Assembly: GCF_000967865.1 (NCBI RefSeq)
Contig: NZ_JXRU01000039.1
Span: 372,001-436,000, forward strand
Direction: 5' to 3'
From: Microbacterium sp. SA39
GTDB lineage: Bacteria; Actinomycetota; Actinomycetes; Actinomycetales; Microbacteriaceae
Length of the DNA stretch: 64,000 bases
The translations under genes were made by a program, and so were the position numbers. Numbering within the stretch: the first letter of the stretch is position 1; each line of letters starts with the position of its first letter. Positions 1 through 7,829 of the stretch are shown here, piece after piece. The notes under the pieces were generated by a model. It was not told where the DNA came from. It made no database searches and saw only the letters and a list, made by a program, of their open reading frames with translations.

Positions 1-403
1 CCATCACGTCGGGGTCGACCTTCTTGTTGCGGATCGCTTCCGACACGATCGCACTGGCTCGCACGATCTCCCGCACATGCCCGACACTCACCCGCCCGGC
101 CGCGAACGCCGCCCGCACCTCCGGCAACGCCGTCGACACCACCAGGGCATCGGCGAACGCGTACTCGACAGACCCCGTCGGGATCCGCGACGCGGCGGCG
201 AACTCCGCCACCATCGACCGGTGGATCGCATCTCGGTGGAACCCGTTCCCCGCGACATCCGACTCGTGGAAGCAGATCTGCTCGACCAGCACCTCCATCG
301 CCTCGGCCTCGAGGACCGCGATCTGGCGCTTCTTCTCCACCCACGTCTCCAGCACGCGACGCCGCTCCTCCAGATCGAGGTCGAGATCGGTGCGCTGGGC
401 CAT
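1..403 (-). CDS. DUF222/HNH-endonuclease family protein, N-terminal part (cut by window edge)
   Basis: The minus-strand frame runs open from an ATG at 403 to the window edge, giving at least 134 residues beginning MAQRTDLDLDLEERRRVLE. The charged helical start, then an ESDVAGNGFHRDAIHRSMVAEFA stretch and a VEYAFADALVVSTALPEVRAAFAAGRVSVGHVREIV segment, is the usual N-terminus of actinobacterial DUF222 proteins (the 13E12-repeat family). Those normally carry a C-terminal HNH nuclease domain, which would lie beyond position 1 and cannot be seen. The start is supported by a GGAGGT ribosome-binding site directly upstream that sits partly inside a 28-bp palindrome. The family is often multicopy and has been linked to DNA damage responses in mycobacteria. 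The cellular role is not established. Confidence 0.8.
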   Translation of the reverse strand, partial: MAQRTDLDLDLEERRRVLETWVEKKRQIAVLEAEAMEVLVEQICFHESDVAGNGFHRDAIHRSMVAEFAAASRIPTGSVEYAFADALVVSTALPEVRAAFAAGRVSVGHVREIVRASAIVSEAIRNKKVDPDVM

Positions 404-407
404 ACCT

Positions 408-435
408 CCATATTAGAACATATGTACTAATATGG
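408..435. promoter_or_regulatory. 28-bp near-perfect palindrome with LexA/SOS-box-like core
   Basis: Arms CCATATTAG (408-416) and CTAATATGG (427-435) are perfect reverse complements, and the inner ACATATGT (418-425) is itself palindromic. Only the A417/A426 pair breaks symmetry. The central 16 bases TAGAACATATGTACTA match the actinobacterial SOS box TCGAAC-N4-GTTCGA at 9 of its 12 fixed positions. The site ends 5 bp before the ATG of the DUF222 gene and overlaps its ribosome-binding site, so a bound protein would block expression. LexA is the inferred ligand. A gene-specific repressor is also possible. Confidence 0.55.
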
Positions 436-518
436 CAGTATCCTAGCTTGCCTCGTCACAGAACCCGGCGCACGAGCGCCAACGGCAGTTCGGCCGAGAG
501 CTCAGCGCGGGTGCTCCC

Positions 519-1108
519 TCAGTTCCGCGGCAGCACGGTCGCCGCGATGACGGCATTCGCGATGACCGCGTTCGTCGTGCGGGCGACTGCGGAGGATGCC
601 GCGGCGGCACCCCAGTCACCCCGCTCGAGTTCCTTGCCGCGGGTGTAGACGTCACCGTTGCACGGGATCTCCGCGTGGAACTGCGGCAGCGTGCCGCTCG
701 CGGAGAGCAGCGCGATGCTCGCCGCGGTGCGCGGGTCGGGCGTCTCGCCGTCGATGAGGGCGGCGCGCACCCGCTCGATCAGCGACGCCCGCCGCTCTCG
801 CGGCTTTTCCGCCAGGTACGACCACGCCGGGTCGAGCAGGACATCTGGCATGGCACCGTCGCCGATCGCCTCGACGCGTGTCCAGAGGGCGCGCTTCTCG
901 GCTTCGGCCCGCCCGATGAGGGCGAGGTCGGTGAGCACTGCGCCGCCGAGCACGTAGAAGAGGATGTTCTCGCCCGCGATCGACCCGGAATCGGCTGGAA
1001 GAGCAAAAGCAGCACATCTTCGATGAGCAGCGGATCCCGCGACATCCGCGCGGCATCGGTAGTGCTTCCCGCCTCCGCTGCGGACTGGGGTTCGAGGTCA
1101 TCGGACAT
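519..1108 (-). pseudogene. GPP34 (GOLPH3/VPS74-like) family protein, frameshifted
   Basis: From ATG 1108 (ribosome-binding site GAAGGAG) the frame reads MSDDLEPQ... then SRDPLLIEDVLLLLFQP, the conserved GPP34 opening. Near 993-996 the reading passes to another frame that continues DSGSIAGENILFYVLGGAV, then ALIDGETPDPRTAASIALLSA and ends at 519. Restoring one base in the short C run (CAG-CC-GAT) rejoins both halves into a protein of about 196 residues, near the usual size for bacterial GPP34 proteins. In eukaryotes this fold binds phosphatidylinositol-4-phosphate; the bacterial role is unknown. The start overlaps the end of the upstream gene by 11 bp, suggesting a two-gene operon. Single-base assembly error and true mutation cannot be told apart here. 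Confidence 0.7.
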
Positions 1109-1553
1109 GCGATTCTCCTTCGTCGGGCGTTCCGTCGGGTGTTGCGTCGTCTGTCGGCGCGGAGGCGGTCTCCGCTCCCGCCGCAAGAATGGTCGCGCGT
1201 GCCAGGACGTGAAGCTGCGCCTCGTTGTACAGCTCCCTGACCGTCTCGATGAACGTCTCCTGCGTCACCCGCATGCCCTTGGAAAGGTGCTCGGCGGGCT
1301 GCATCAGCCAGGGGTAGTCGGAGATGTGCTGCGCGAGCTGCGGGGCGAGGGCGACGGCGATGCGCTCGCGGGTGGCCTCGTCGGCGTCGGCCGGGAGGGC
1401 ATCGAACTCATCGTTCATGTCGTCGGGCTCGTCCTGGACCATCTTCTTGACATCCGACATGGCCGACTCGTCGTACAGCTGCGAGTAGACCAGCATGAGT
1501 GACCGGTTGGGTCCGGACAGCTTTCCTGCGACGTCTTCGAACCCGGCCGGCAC
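1098..1553 (-). CDS. Unrecognised protein, probably N-terminally truncated
   Basis: I do not recognise this product. The frame is open from 1712 down to 1098, but the only start codon upstream of the internal methionines is a GTG at 1553, with a weak ribosome-binding site. The residues read upstream of it (VGFESGANSSQALLAIDADL) look as protein-like as the rest, and the frame is closed by a stop at 1713-1715 beside a short direct repeat. A lost 5' end is therefore likely. The visible part is acidic and helical, without signal peptide or membrane segment, and ends in a low-complexity Ala/Thr/Asp tail. It overlaps the downstream GPP34 gene by 11 bp, so the two were probably co-expressed. Confidence 0.5.
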   Translation of the reverse strand: MPAGFEDVAGKLSGPNRSLMLVYSQLYDESAMSDVKKMVQDEPDDMNDEFDALPADADEATRERIAVALAPQLAQHISDYPWLMQPAEHLSKGMRVTQETFIETVRELYNEAQLHVLARATILAAGAETASAPTDDATPDGTPDEGESHVR

Positions 1554-1713
1554 GTCGGTCGCCGTCGCCCCCTCGAGGATGGCCCGGATCTGTGCGCGCG
1601 CACGCTGCTGGCGATCGATGCTCGCTGCGAGGTCGGCATCGATCGCGAGCAGTGCCTGGCTGGAGTTCGCGCCGCTCTCGAACCCGACGGCCTCGATCTG
1701 CGCGTGGCGTTGT

Positions 1714-1758
1714 CAGTCTTGATCGGGCTTGACCCCTGTTCTGAGAACACAGTCTTGA
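1714..1758. repeat. Pair of 9-bp direct repeats at a probable gene-truncation junction
   Basis: CAGTCTTGA occurs at 1714-1722 and again at 1750-1758. Between them lies GTTCTGAGAAC (1738-1748), a short inverted repeat. The first copy coincides with the stop that closes the frame of the truncated minus-strand gene. This fits an excision or deletion scar, but the element is too short to name. Confidence 0.35.
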
Positions 1759-1813
1759 CTGCGTCTGAAGGCGGATGCCGACTCCCGGCGCCCGACATCG
1801 AGTGAGAAGAGAC

Positions 1814-2419
1814 ATGGACAACCCGTACCCCTGACTGCAGGACTTCATCGATCAGGTCCCCGACATCCTTCAGCCGTTGATGGTCGCGGCGGTCGCGGCC
1901 ATCCCCTACATCGAGGGCGAGGGAGCAGCTGCGTTCGGCATCATCGCCGGCATCAACCCGATCGTCGCGGCGATCGCCGCGATGGCGGGGAACATCCTGT
2001 GCGTGATCGCGGTGGTGCTGCTCAGTTCGCGCGTTCGCGGCAGCATCGTGACGCGGCGCGCCGCGCGCGCCGAGTCTCAGCGGGCGACTGCCGCCGTCGG
2101 CTCGGGTTCGACCGCGTCGTCCCTGACGACCGTGACGGGCGACAGAGACCTCGGCGAGTCGTCCGGCGACGCAGGCTCGACCTCGACGCACAAGTCCAAA
2201 GGCCGGGAAAAGCTCGGACGCTGGCTGGTGCGGTTCGGTGTTCCCGGTGCGAGCCTCATCGCGCCCCTCGCTCTACCGACCATGCTCACGGCCGCGTTCT
2301 TCGTCGCATCCGGTGTGCGCAAAGAGTGGGTCATCCTCTGGCAGGTCATCGCGATCGTGCTGTGGACGGGCGCCGTCGCTGCCGCCGCGACCGGCGCCCT
2401 CGCACTCCTGGGCTGGTGA
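1814..2419 (+). pseudogene. Small multidrug-efflux-type membrane protein with nonsense codon 7
   Basis: ATG 1814 has a GAAGAG ribosome-binding site and reads MDNPYP, then TGA (1832-1834), then continues in the same frame as LQDFIDQVPDILQPLMVAAV and on to 2419. The interrupted codon sits where a tryptophan (TGG) would be expected, so one G-to-A change explains it. The body has hydrophobic segments around IPYIEGEGAAAFGIIAGINP and, near the C-terminus, APLALPTMLTAAFFVASGV, separated by a polar Ser/Thr-rich stretch. This resembles actinobacterial proteins annotated as small multidrug efflux proteins; that name is from memory of the family, not from a search. An internal ATG at 1877 could restart translation but lacks a clear ribosome-binding site. 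Confidence 0.55.
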
Positions 2420-2464
2420 TCGACTTACACTGTAAAAACACACGGGGCGTAAATGGGGGGAACC

Positions 2465-2962
2465 ATGCGCGGATCAGACGAGTCTCACGGGCTCGATCGC
2501 CGGAGCCTCCTGCGAGGCACCGCGTGGAGCCTGCCCGTGATCGCCGCCGCCGTCGCCACGCCTATGGCCGCGGCCTCCACGCAGGACGGCGGCACGCTGT
2601 TTCTCACCGGCAACGCCTTCGCGGATGCCGGAATCTTCCTGGCTGGCACCAACTACAACGGCGCGACCTCGACGGTCGGCTACCCGATCAACTCGCTCCG
2701 GATCACGATCTTCCTTCCGGAGATCGACGGGATCGCGGACACGCTGGTGAACGCTTCAGCCAACTGGACGGCGTTCCGTGAGCGCAACGTCGTCACCCTG
2801 ATGAACCGGATAGCACTGCCTGCCGGAGCGGAATCGGGCGACATCGGCAACGTGCAGATCACCGGGCCGTTCCCGGCCGGGAGCACTTACACGATCACCG
2901 TGGCGCCCGACACGGTCGAGACCGTCCTCGTCGGCAACCTGCAGTTCAACGGCACCTTCTAG
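2465..2962 (+). CDS. Tat-exported protein of unknown function
   Basis: The protein starts MRGSDESHGLDRRSLLRGTA, followed by a hydrophobic stretch and an Ala-X-Ala cleavage region (MAAAS), a clear twin-arginine signal peptide. The mature part of about 130 residues is Thr/Ala/Gly-rich and beta-strand-like (TLFLTGNAF, YTITVAPDTVETVLVGNLQF), with no catalytic motif I recognise. ATG 2465 is preferred over ATG 2453 because GGGGGGAACC lies just before it. A short palindrome TTACA-C-TGTAA at 2425-2435 lies 30 bp upstream and could be an operator. The product is probably a secreted or wall-associated monomer. The preceding gene ends 45 bp upstream on the same strand. Confidence 0.65.
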   Translation: MRGSDESHGLDRRSLLRGTAWSLPVIAAAVATPMAAASTQDGGTLFLTGNAFADAGIFLAGTNYNGATSTVGYPINSLRITIFLPEIDGIADTLVNASANWTAFRERNVVTLMNRIALPAGAESGDIGNVQITGPFPAGSTYTITVAPDTVETVLVGNLQFNGTF

Positions 2963-2972
2963 CAGCAGGCAG

Positions 2973-3197
2973 TCAGGGCCGGACCCGCACCGTGCGTCCC
3001 TCGAAGGTCACGAGATCGCCGTCGTGCAGCTGTCGGCCCCGGCGGCGGTCGACCTCGCCGTTGACCATGACGTAGCCGTCGATCACGACCTCCTTGGCGT
3101 CGCCGCCGGAGTCGAGGAGTCCCGAGTACTTCAGGAACTGTCCGAGGCGGATCATCTCGCCGCCGATGGAGACGTCGTCAGGATCCGTGTTCGTCAT
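2973..3197 (-). CDS. S4-domain RNA-binding protein (YbcJ/YaaA type)
   Basis: A 74-residue protein starting MTNTDPDDVSIGGEMIRLGQ. The segment IRLGQFLKYSGLLDSGGDAK, then VIDGYVMVNGEVDRRRGRQL and the closing DLVTFEGRTVRV, is a single S4 fold in the order seen in the small YbcJ/YaaA proteins, which bind structured RNA. The longer upstream frame to 3287 is unlikely to be translated because its residues do not resemble the family. The ribosome-binding site at 3197 is weak (CAGAG next to the ATG). The gene is convergent with the Tat-exported protein, 10 bp apart. Confidence 0.8.
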   Translation of the reverse strand: MTNTDPDDVSIGGEMIRLGQFLKYSGLLDSGGDAKEVVIDGYVMVNGEVDRRRGRQLHDGDLVTFEGRTVRVRP

Positions 3198-3283
3198 CTC
3201 TGAATCGTATCCGCCGGACCGCTTCTCAGGCGTCGACGAAGCGGCGAACCGGCGGCAGCGGATGTCGCTGGTTCGGGGAGCCG

Positions 3284-4594
3284 TCACAGACCCTCTGCGT
3301 CGCGATGGACTTCGGTTCCCTCGATTGAACTGTCGGCAGCCGCGGACGAGATGCCGGATTCACCCCGCTGGAGAACCTCCGAGATGTGCGCACCGAGGAT
3401 GCGGGGCAGGTCGAACGGAGTGAATACTTCTTCCAGCATGGATTGATACTGCAAACCGTCCCAGAGAGCGATGAGCCAGATTGCTTCAAATCGAGCATCT
3501 AGGTCGAGTCCGCGGTCCGAGGCTGTACGGGCGAACAGGTTCTCGAAGTAGGCGATGGTGCGGACGAACCTTTCCTGAAAATATCTGTGGACCGGATGCT
3601 TCGGCGAAACTGCCTCCGTGGATAGCACGGCGTACAACCCGATCAGTCCGCTTTCCACCTCAGCGTCACGAGTCGCCTCTGCTCCGATGGCGAGCAGTTC
3701 CTCCGCGGGATCGAGGAGGACGCCCGCGCGCCTGGCGACCAGCGCGTTATCGCGTTGCCGCATCACTTCAGCGAAGAGTTCGGTCTTGCTGGAGAAGTGG
3801 TGCCGAAGTGTGGAAGGCGCCACATTGACCCGCTCCGAGATCTCCTTCATCGTGGTTCCTCCGAACCCGTTCTCGGCGAATATCGCTATGGCGTCCGACA
3901 CGATCGCTTCACGCCGACGATGCCCGGGTTCGTATCCGGTGCGATCCAAGAGGAGGGTGTCAAGCGCTAAGGCGGGCGGCCGGATGTTCGGCGTCACGGA
4001 TTTGAATTCATCACCTCTCTCGATCCCGCGTGCGAAGAGAGCGGGAGGATTCATTTCGGGGAGGTAACGACTCATCACTGAAAATCCCTCCCAGACGGCC
4101 ACCTGAAGTCGCACGTCGTCGGAGACCGAGCCTTCATCGGTCGCTGAACTCGGCCGAGAGACGAGTTCAGGTCCGATCGGTGAGGTCGAGAGGAGACGTT
4201 GATGATGTGCCATCGCCGCGGCGCGATCGGGCCCGGTCATCGCGCGAGAAAGGAGAATCGCCGACAGCGCCGCGTATCCGTCGACCTGATCCCACAGCCG
4301 TTCCGCCACGCCACTCGACAGGGCCTCCGATCCCATGGCAAGGCTGGTCTCATCGGCGAAAACGAGAGCGACCGCGTCCAGCAACGCTTCCTTCGAGGCG
4401 AAGTGCTTCAAGAGACCAGGGCGCGATATCCCGACTCGATCCGCGATGTTCTGGACCGACACCGACAGCACATCATCCTCCGCGAAGGCGCGTCGGCCTT
4501 CGTGCAGGATGCTCTGCCGGGTCCGCCAAGCAGCGTCGGCTCTGGTCTCTTGCGCGCTCCTCACGCTCACCATCCTGTCACGAGCGTGAAACAT
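3284..4594 (-). CDS. TetR-family repressor with two tandem TetR units
   Basis: At 436 residues this is about twice a normal TetR protein, and two complete DNA-binding domains are visible. The first is near residues 25-80 (SVSVQNIADRVGISRPGLLK followed by HFASKEALLDAV). The second is near 225-285 (TTMKEISERVNVAPSTLRHH followed by FSSKTELFAEVM). Each is followed by its own helical ligand-binding-like region. The gene diverges from the MFS-GH3-aminotransferase operon, and direct repeats spaced by 22 bp lie between them, so repression of that operon and autoregulation are the obvious inference. ATG 4594 has no ribosome-binding site and lies 3 bp from the nearest repeat. An alternative ATG at 4573 is little better, so the transcript may be leaderless. 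Confidence 0.85.
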   Translation of the reverse strand: MFHARDRMVSVRSAQETRADAAWRTRQSILHEGRRAFAEDDVLSVSVQNIADRVGISRPGLLKHFASKEALLDAVALVFADETSLAMGSEALSSGVAERLWDQVDGYAALSAILLSRAMTGPDRAAAMAHHQRLLSTSPIGPELVSRPSSATDEGSVSDDVRLQVAVWEGFSVMSRYLPEMNPPALFARGIERGDEFKSVTPNIRPPALALDTLLLDRTGYEPGHRRREAIVSDAIAIFAENGFGGTTMKEISERVNVAPSTLRHHFSSKTELFAEVMRQRDNALVARRAGVLLDPAEELLAIGAEATRDAEVESGLIGLYAVLSTEAVSPKHPVHRYFQERFVRTIAYFENLFARTASDRGLDLDARFEAIWLIALWDGLQYQSMLEEVFTPFDLPRILGAHISEVLQRGESGISSAAADSSIEGTEVHRDAEGL

Positions 4595-4597
4595 GAT

Positions 4598-4647
4598 AGT
4601 TACATTCGACTCTATTTTCAGTTACTAACGCGTCTATATTCAGTTAC
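4598..4647. promoter_or_regulatory. Three AGTTAC repeats at 22-bp period, putative TetR-TetR operator array
   Basis: AGTTAC occurs at 4598-4603, 4620-4625 and 4642-4647, exactly 22 bp apart, about two helical turns. The second and third copies share a longer 15-bp unit (TCTATTTTCAGTTAC at 4611-4625, TCTATATTCAGTTAC at 4633-4647, 14 of 15 identical). Each of these two is followed by bases making a small inverted repeat (GTTA-C-TAAC and TTAC-A-GTAA). Same-face repeats suit a regulator with two DNA-binding domains per chain. Confidence 0.6.
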
Positions 4648-4690
4648 AGTAAGCACCACACCTTCCGTCTGAAAATCTGAGGAGCACACC

Positions 4691-5965
4691 GTGACAGAGC
4701 AGTCCACGCCACCCCCCACTCGGTCCCTACCTGTGGGCCCCGTCTCCGCGGCCTATCTGCCCACCCTGGGTCTGGCGAACTTCGGCATCTACCTGGCTGT
4801 TCTGACACCGGTCTTCGTTTCACTCGCGTTCAAACTGAATCACGTCACGTCGAGCCGCGAGGAATCCCTCGGGGCGCTCAGCCTGGTGATGGGTGTCGGA
4901 AGCCTCTTCGCGATCATCTTCAACCCGCTCGTGGGGCGGCTCTCAGATCGCACGATGTCCCGGTTCGGGATGCGCCGCCCGTGGCTGATCGGGGGAACAG
5001 CGATCGGGTTCGGAGCCCTCGTCGTGATCGGTCTCGCCCCCAACGTCTGGGTGGTGCTCGCCGGGTGGTGCCTCGTTCAGGCATCCCTCAACGGTGCTCT
5101 CTCCGCACTCAACGCCACCATCGCCGACAGGGTCCCCGTCTGGCGCCGTGGTCTGGCATCCGGGATCATCGGCATCACGACCTCGCTGGGGATTCTCGGC
5201 GGAACGTTCGCGGTCAACTTCCTGGATTCCGACCTCACTCGATTCGCGGTGCCCGGCGCGATCGGATTGGCCTTCACCGTCCTCTTCGCTCTTCTGCTGA
5301 AGGACAGTGTTCGTCTGGTCCGCCCTGCCGATCGGTACGGCTTCAAGGAGTTCATCGGCTCCTTCGCGTTCAACCCCCGCAAGAACCCCGACTTCGGCTG
5401 GACGTGGCTCACAACGTTCTTGGTGATGTTCGGGTACGCCGGGGTCGCGACCTTCCTCCCGCTGTATCTCACCGACGACTTCGGCCTCTCCGAGAGCGAC
5501 GCGATCACGGTCATCCTCATCGCCAACCTCGCCGCCGTCGGAGCACAAGCGATCTCAGGACCGCTCGCGGGGTACCTCTCGGACCGGTTCAACCGCCGAA
5601 AGCCGTTCGTGCTCGCCGCCGGACTCATCATGGTTGCAGGCCTCGTGGTCCTCGCCTTCGCACCCGACGTGAGCACCGTGATCCTCGGACAGGGCCTGAT
5701 CGGATTCGGCATCGGCTCCTTCCTCTCGGTCTCTCTGGCCCTGGCGACACAGGTGCTGCCCGACGTCGAGGACACCGCGAAGGACCTCGGCGTGATCAAC
5801 ATCGCCAACGCCTTGCCGCAGTCCATCGCGCCCGCTATCGCCCCCGCTGTCATCGGGTTCGGCGCCACCACCGCGATCGGCGGCTACTCACTCTTCTACC
5901 TGCTGGGTGCCGCGGCCGCTCTCGCGGGCGCCTTCGTCGTCTACCGCGTGAAAGGAACCAAGTGA
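4691..5965 (+). CDS. MFS sugar transporter (SLC45/glycoside-type)
   Basis: A 424-residue, about 12-helix major facilitator. The loop after helix 2 reads PLVGRLSDRTMSRFGMRRPW, the MFS signature in the variant common in sucrose/glucoside transporters, and a second copy occurs in the C-terminal half (LAGYLSDRFNRRKPFVLAAG). The GTG start has GAGGAG at good spacing. It is the first gene of an operon, its TGA overlapping the ATG of the GH3 glycosidase by one base. The natural inference is uptake of the glycoside that the GH3 enzyme then hydrolyses in the cytoplasm. The substrate is not determinable from sequence. Confidence 0.85.
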   Translation: MTEQSTPPPTRSLPVGPVSAAYLPTLGLANFGIYLAVLTPVFVSLAFKLNHVTSSREESLGALSLVMGVGSLFAIIFNPLVGRLSDRTMSRFGMRRPWLIGGTAIGFGALVVIGLAPNVWVVLAGWCLVQASLNGALSALNATIADRVPVWRRGLASGIIGITTSLGILGGTFAVNFLDSDLTRFAVPGAIGLAFTVLFALLLKDSVRLVRPADRYGFKEFIGSFAFNPRKNPDFGWTWLTTFLVMFGYAGVATFLPLYLTDDFGLSESDAITVILIANLAAVGAQAISGPLAGYLSDRFNRRKPFVLAAGLIMVAGLVVLAFAPDVSTVILGQGLIGFGIGSFLSVSLALATQVLPDVEDTAKDLGVINIANALPQSIAPAIAPAVIGFGATTAIGGYSLFYLLGAAAALAGAFVVYRVKGTK

Positions 5966-7782
5966 TGCAGCGTCTCTGGAATCAGGAACATACCGAGGTC
6001 GACAGGAGCTACTTCGATACGGGCCGGAGCGTTGCGGAGCGAGTGGAGATTCTGCTCAGGCAGATGACCCTCGAGGAGAAGGCGGGCCTGTTCTTCCACA
6101 CGATGATCACGATGGGCCCGGACGGGGATCTCTCCGATGGCGACAGGGAGTTCGATCTCCCCTCCAACAGCGAGTACGTGGTTGGCCGCCACATGAATCA
6201 CTTCAATCTGCTCACCGGCGGCACCCCGGAGGCCATGGCGGCATGGAACAACAACATCCAGCGGTTGGCGGCGGGAACCCGACTCGGCATCCCTGTGACG
6301 ATCTCGACTGATCCGCGTAACTCCTACAGCGACAACCCTCTGGCCGGCCTCCTGGCCGGTTCGTTCTCCGTCTGGCCGGAGGCTCTCGGCCTGGCGGCGA
6401 CCCAAGACCCGGAACTGGTGGAGCAGTTCGCCGACATCGCCCGGCAGGAGTACATGGCCGTAGGCATCCGAGTGGCACTGCACCCGCAGGTCGACCTCGC
6501 GACGGAGCCGCGATGGGCGCGGCAGTTGGATACGTTCGGTGAAGATGCCGAGCTGACCAGCCGGCTCGTGACCTCATACATCCGCGGCTTCCAGGGGACC
6601 GAGCTCGGCACGAACTCGGTCGCCACCATGACCAAGCACTTCCCCGGAGGCGGTCCGCAAAAGGACGGTGAGGATCCGCACTTCGCCTACGGCCGCGAGC
6701 AGGTCTACCCGGGAGGGATGTTCGACCATCATCTCAAGCCGTTCATCGCCGCGATCGCCGCGGGGACGACGCAGATGATGCCGTACTACGGCATGCCGGT
6801 GGGAACCGAGCACGAAGAGGTCGGCTTCGGCTTCAACAAGTCCGTGATCACCACGCTGCTGCGGGAGAAGCTCGGGTTCGACGGCATCGTCTGCACCGAC
6901 TGGGGGCTTCTCACCGACGCCGTCGTCGACGACGAACCGTTCCCCGCGCGCGCCTGGGGCGTCGAGCACCTGACTCCGCCCGAGCGAATGCGGAAAGCCA
7001 TCGATGCCGGCGTCGATCAACTCGGCGGCGAAGCCACTCCCGACGTGCTTGTGGAGCTGGTCAGAGCCGGCGAGATCACGGAGGATCGGCTCGACGAATC
7101 AGCCCGCAGGCTTCTTCGCGAGAAGTTCACCCTCGGACTGTTCGACGATCCCTACGTGGACGAAGCTCGCGCAGCCCGGGTCGTCGGAGCACCCGAGTTT
7201 CTGGAGGCCGGTCTACGGGCGCAACGCGCATCGCTGACGTTGCTCACCAATCGCGAGACGGCAGCCGGTCCGATCCTTCCGCTGGCCTCCGGGCTCCGGC
7301 TCTACGTCGAGGGAATCAACGCGGCCGTCGCCTCGCAGTACGGCATCGTTGTCGACGAGCCCTCTGACGCAGACGTCGCCATCCTGCGCATCCACGCCCC
7401 GTTCGAGAAACGCTCCACGTCGTTCGAGAACTACTTCCATGCCGGATCGCTCGAGTTCTCCGCCGACCTGATCGATCACATCGATCGCGTCGCCGTCCAC
7501 GTGCCCACCATCGTCGACGTCTTTCTCGACCGGCCCGCCATCCTCAGCCCGATCGTCGACTCGGCAGCTGCCGTCATCGCGAATTTCGGAGCGGCCCCCA
7601 CCGCGCTCCTCGACGTCCTCACCGGCCACGATGCCCCCAGGGGCCGACTGCCCTTCGACATCCCGTCCAGCATGGAGGCGGTCGTCTCATCTCGTCCCGA
7701 CGTGCCTTTCGACACCGTCGATCCGCTATTCGCGTTCGGCCATGGACTCACCTTCCCGGCCCGTCGCACCACCCCGGCCTGA
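5965..7782 (+). CDS. Glycoside hydrolase family 3 beta-glycosidase, cytoplasmic
   Basis: 605 residues with the two GH3 domains: an N-terminal barrel holding TMTKHFPGGGPQKDGEDPHF and the nucleophile motif GFDGIVCTDWG (Asp312), then a C-terminal alpha/beta domain from about residue 415 ending FDTVDPLFAFGHGLTF. No signal peptide is present, so it acts inside the cell on imported substrate. KHFPGGGPQKDG is the beta-glucosidase/xylosidase type rather than the NagZ hexosaminidase type. The start overlaps the transporter stop (TGATG), with AAAGGA as ribosome-binding site; the long open frame upstream of 5965 is a shadow of the transporter. The aglycone and sugar are unknown. Confidence 0.9.
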   Translation: MQRLWNQEHTEVDRSYFDTGRSVAERVEILLRQMTLEEKAGLFFHTMITMGPDGDLSDGDREFDLPSNSEYVVGRHMNHFNLLTGGTPEAMAAWNNNIQRLAAGTRLGIPVTISTDPRNSYSDNPLAGLLAGSFSVWPEALGLAATQDPELVEQFADIARQEYMAVGIRVALHPQVDLATEPRWARQLDTFGEDAELTSRLVTSYIRGFQGTELGTNSVATMTKHFPGGGPQKDGEDPHFAYGREQVYPGGMFDHHLKPFIAAIAAGTTQMMPYYGMPVGTEHEEVGFGFNKSVITTLLREKLGFDGIVCTDWGLLTDAVVDDEPFPARAWGVEHLTPPERMRKAIDAGVDQLGGEATPDVLVELVRAGEITEDRLDESARRLLREKFTLGLFDDPYVDEARAARVVGAPEFLEAGLRAQRASLTLLTNRETAAGPILPLASGLRLYVEGINAAVASQYGIVVDEPSDADVAILRIHAPFEKRSTSFENYFHAGSLEFSADLIDHIDRVAVHVPTIVDVFLDRPAILSPIVDSAAAVIANFGAAPTALLDVLTGHDAPRGRLPFDIPSSMEAVVSSRPDVPFDTVDPLFAFGHGLTFPARRTTPA

Positions 7783-7829
7783 TCACACCAACCCCAACCC
7801 CGCCACCGAGACCGACCAAGGAGACCACA

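Noticed and set aside
4981..5964. N-terminal extension of the GH3 frame into the MFS gene
   Set aside because: The translation upstream of 5965 is Arg/Pro-rich noise; family start and ribosome-binding site are at 5965.
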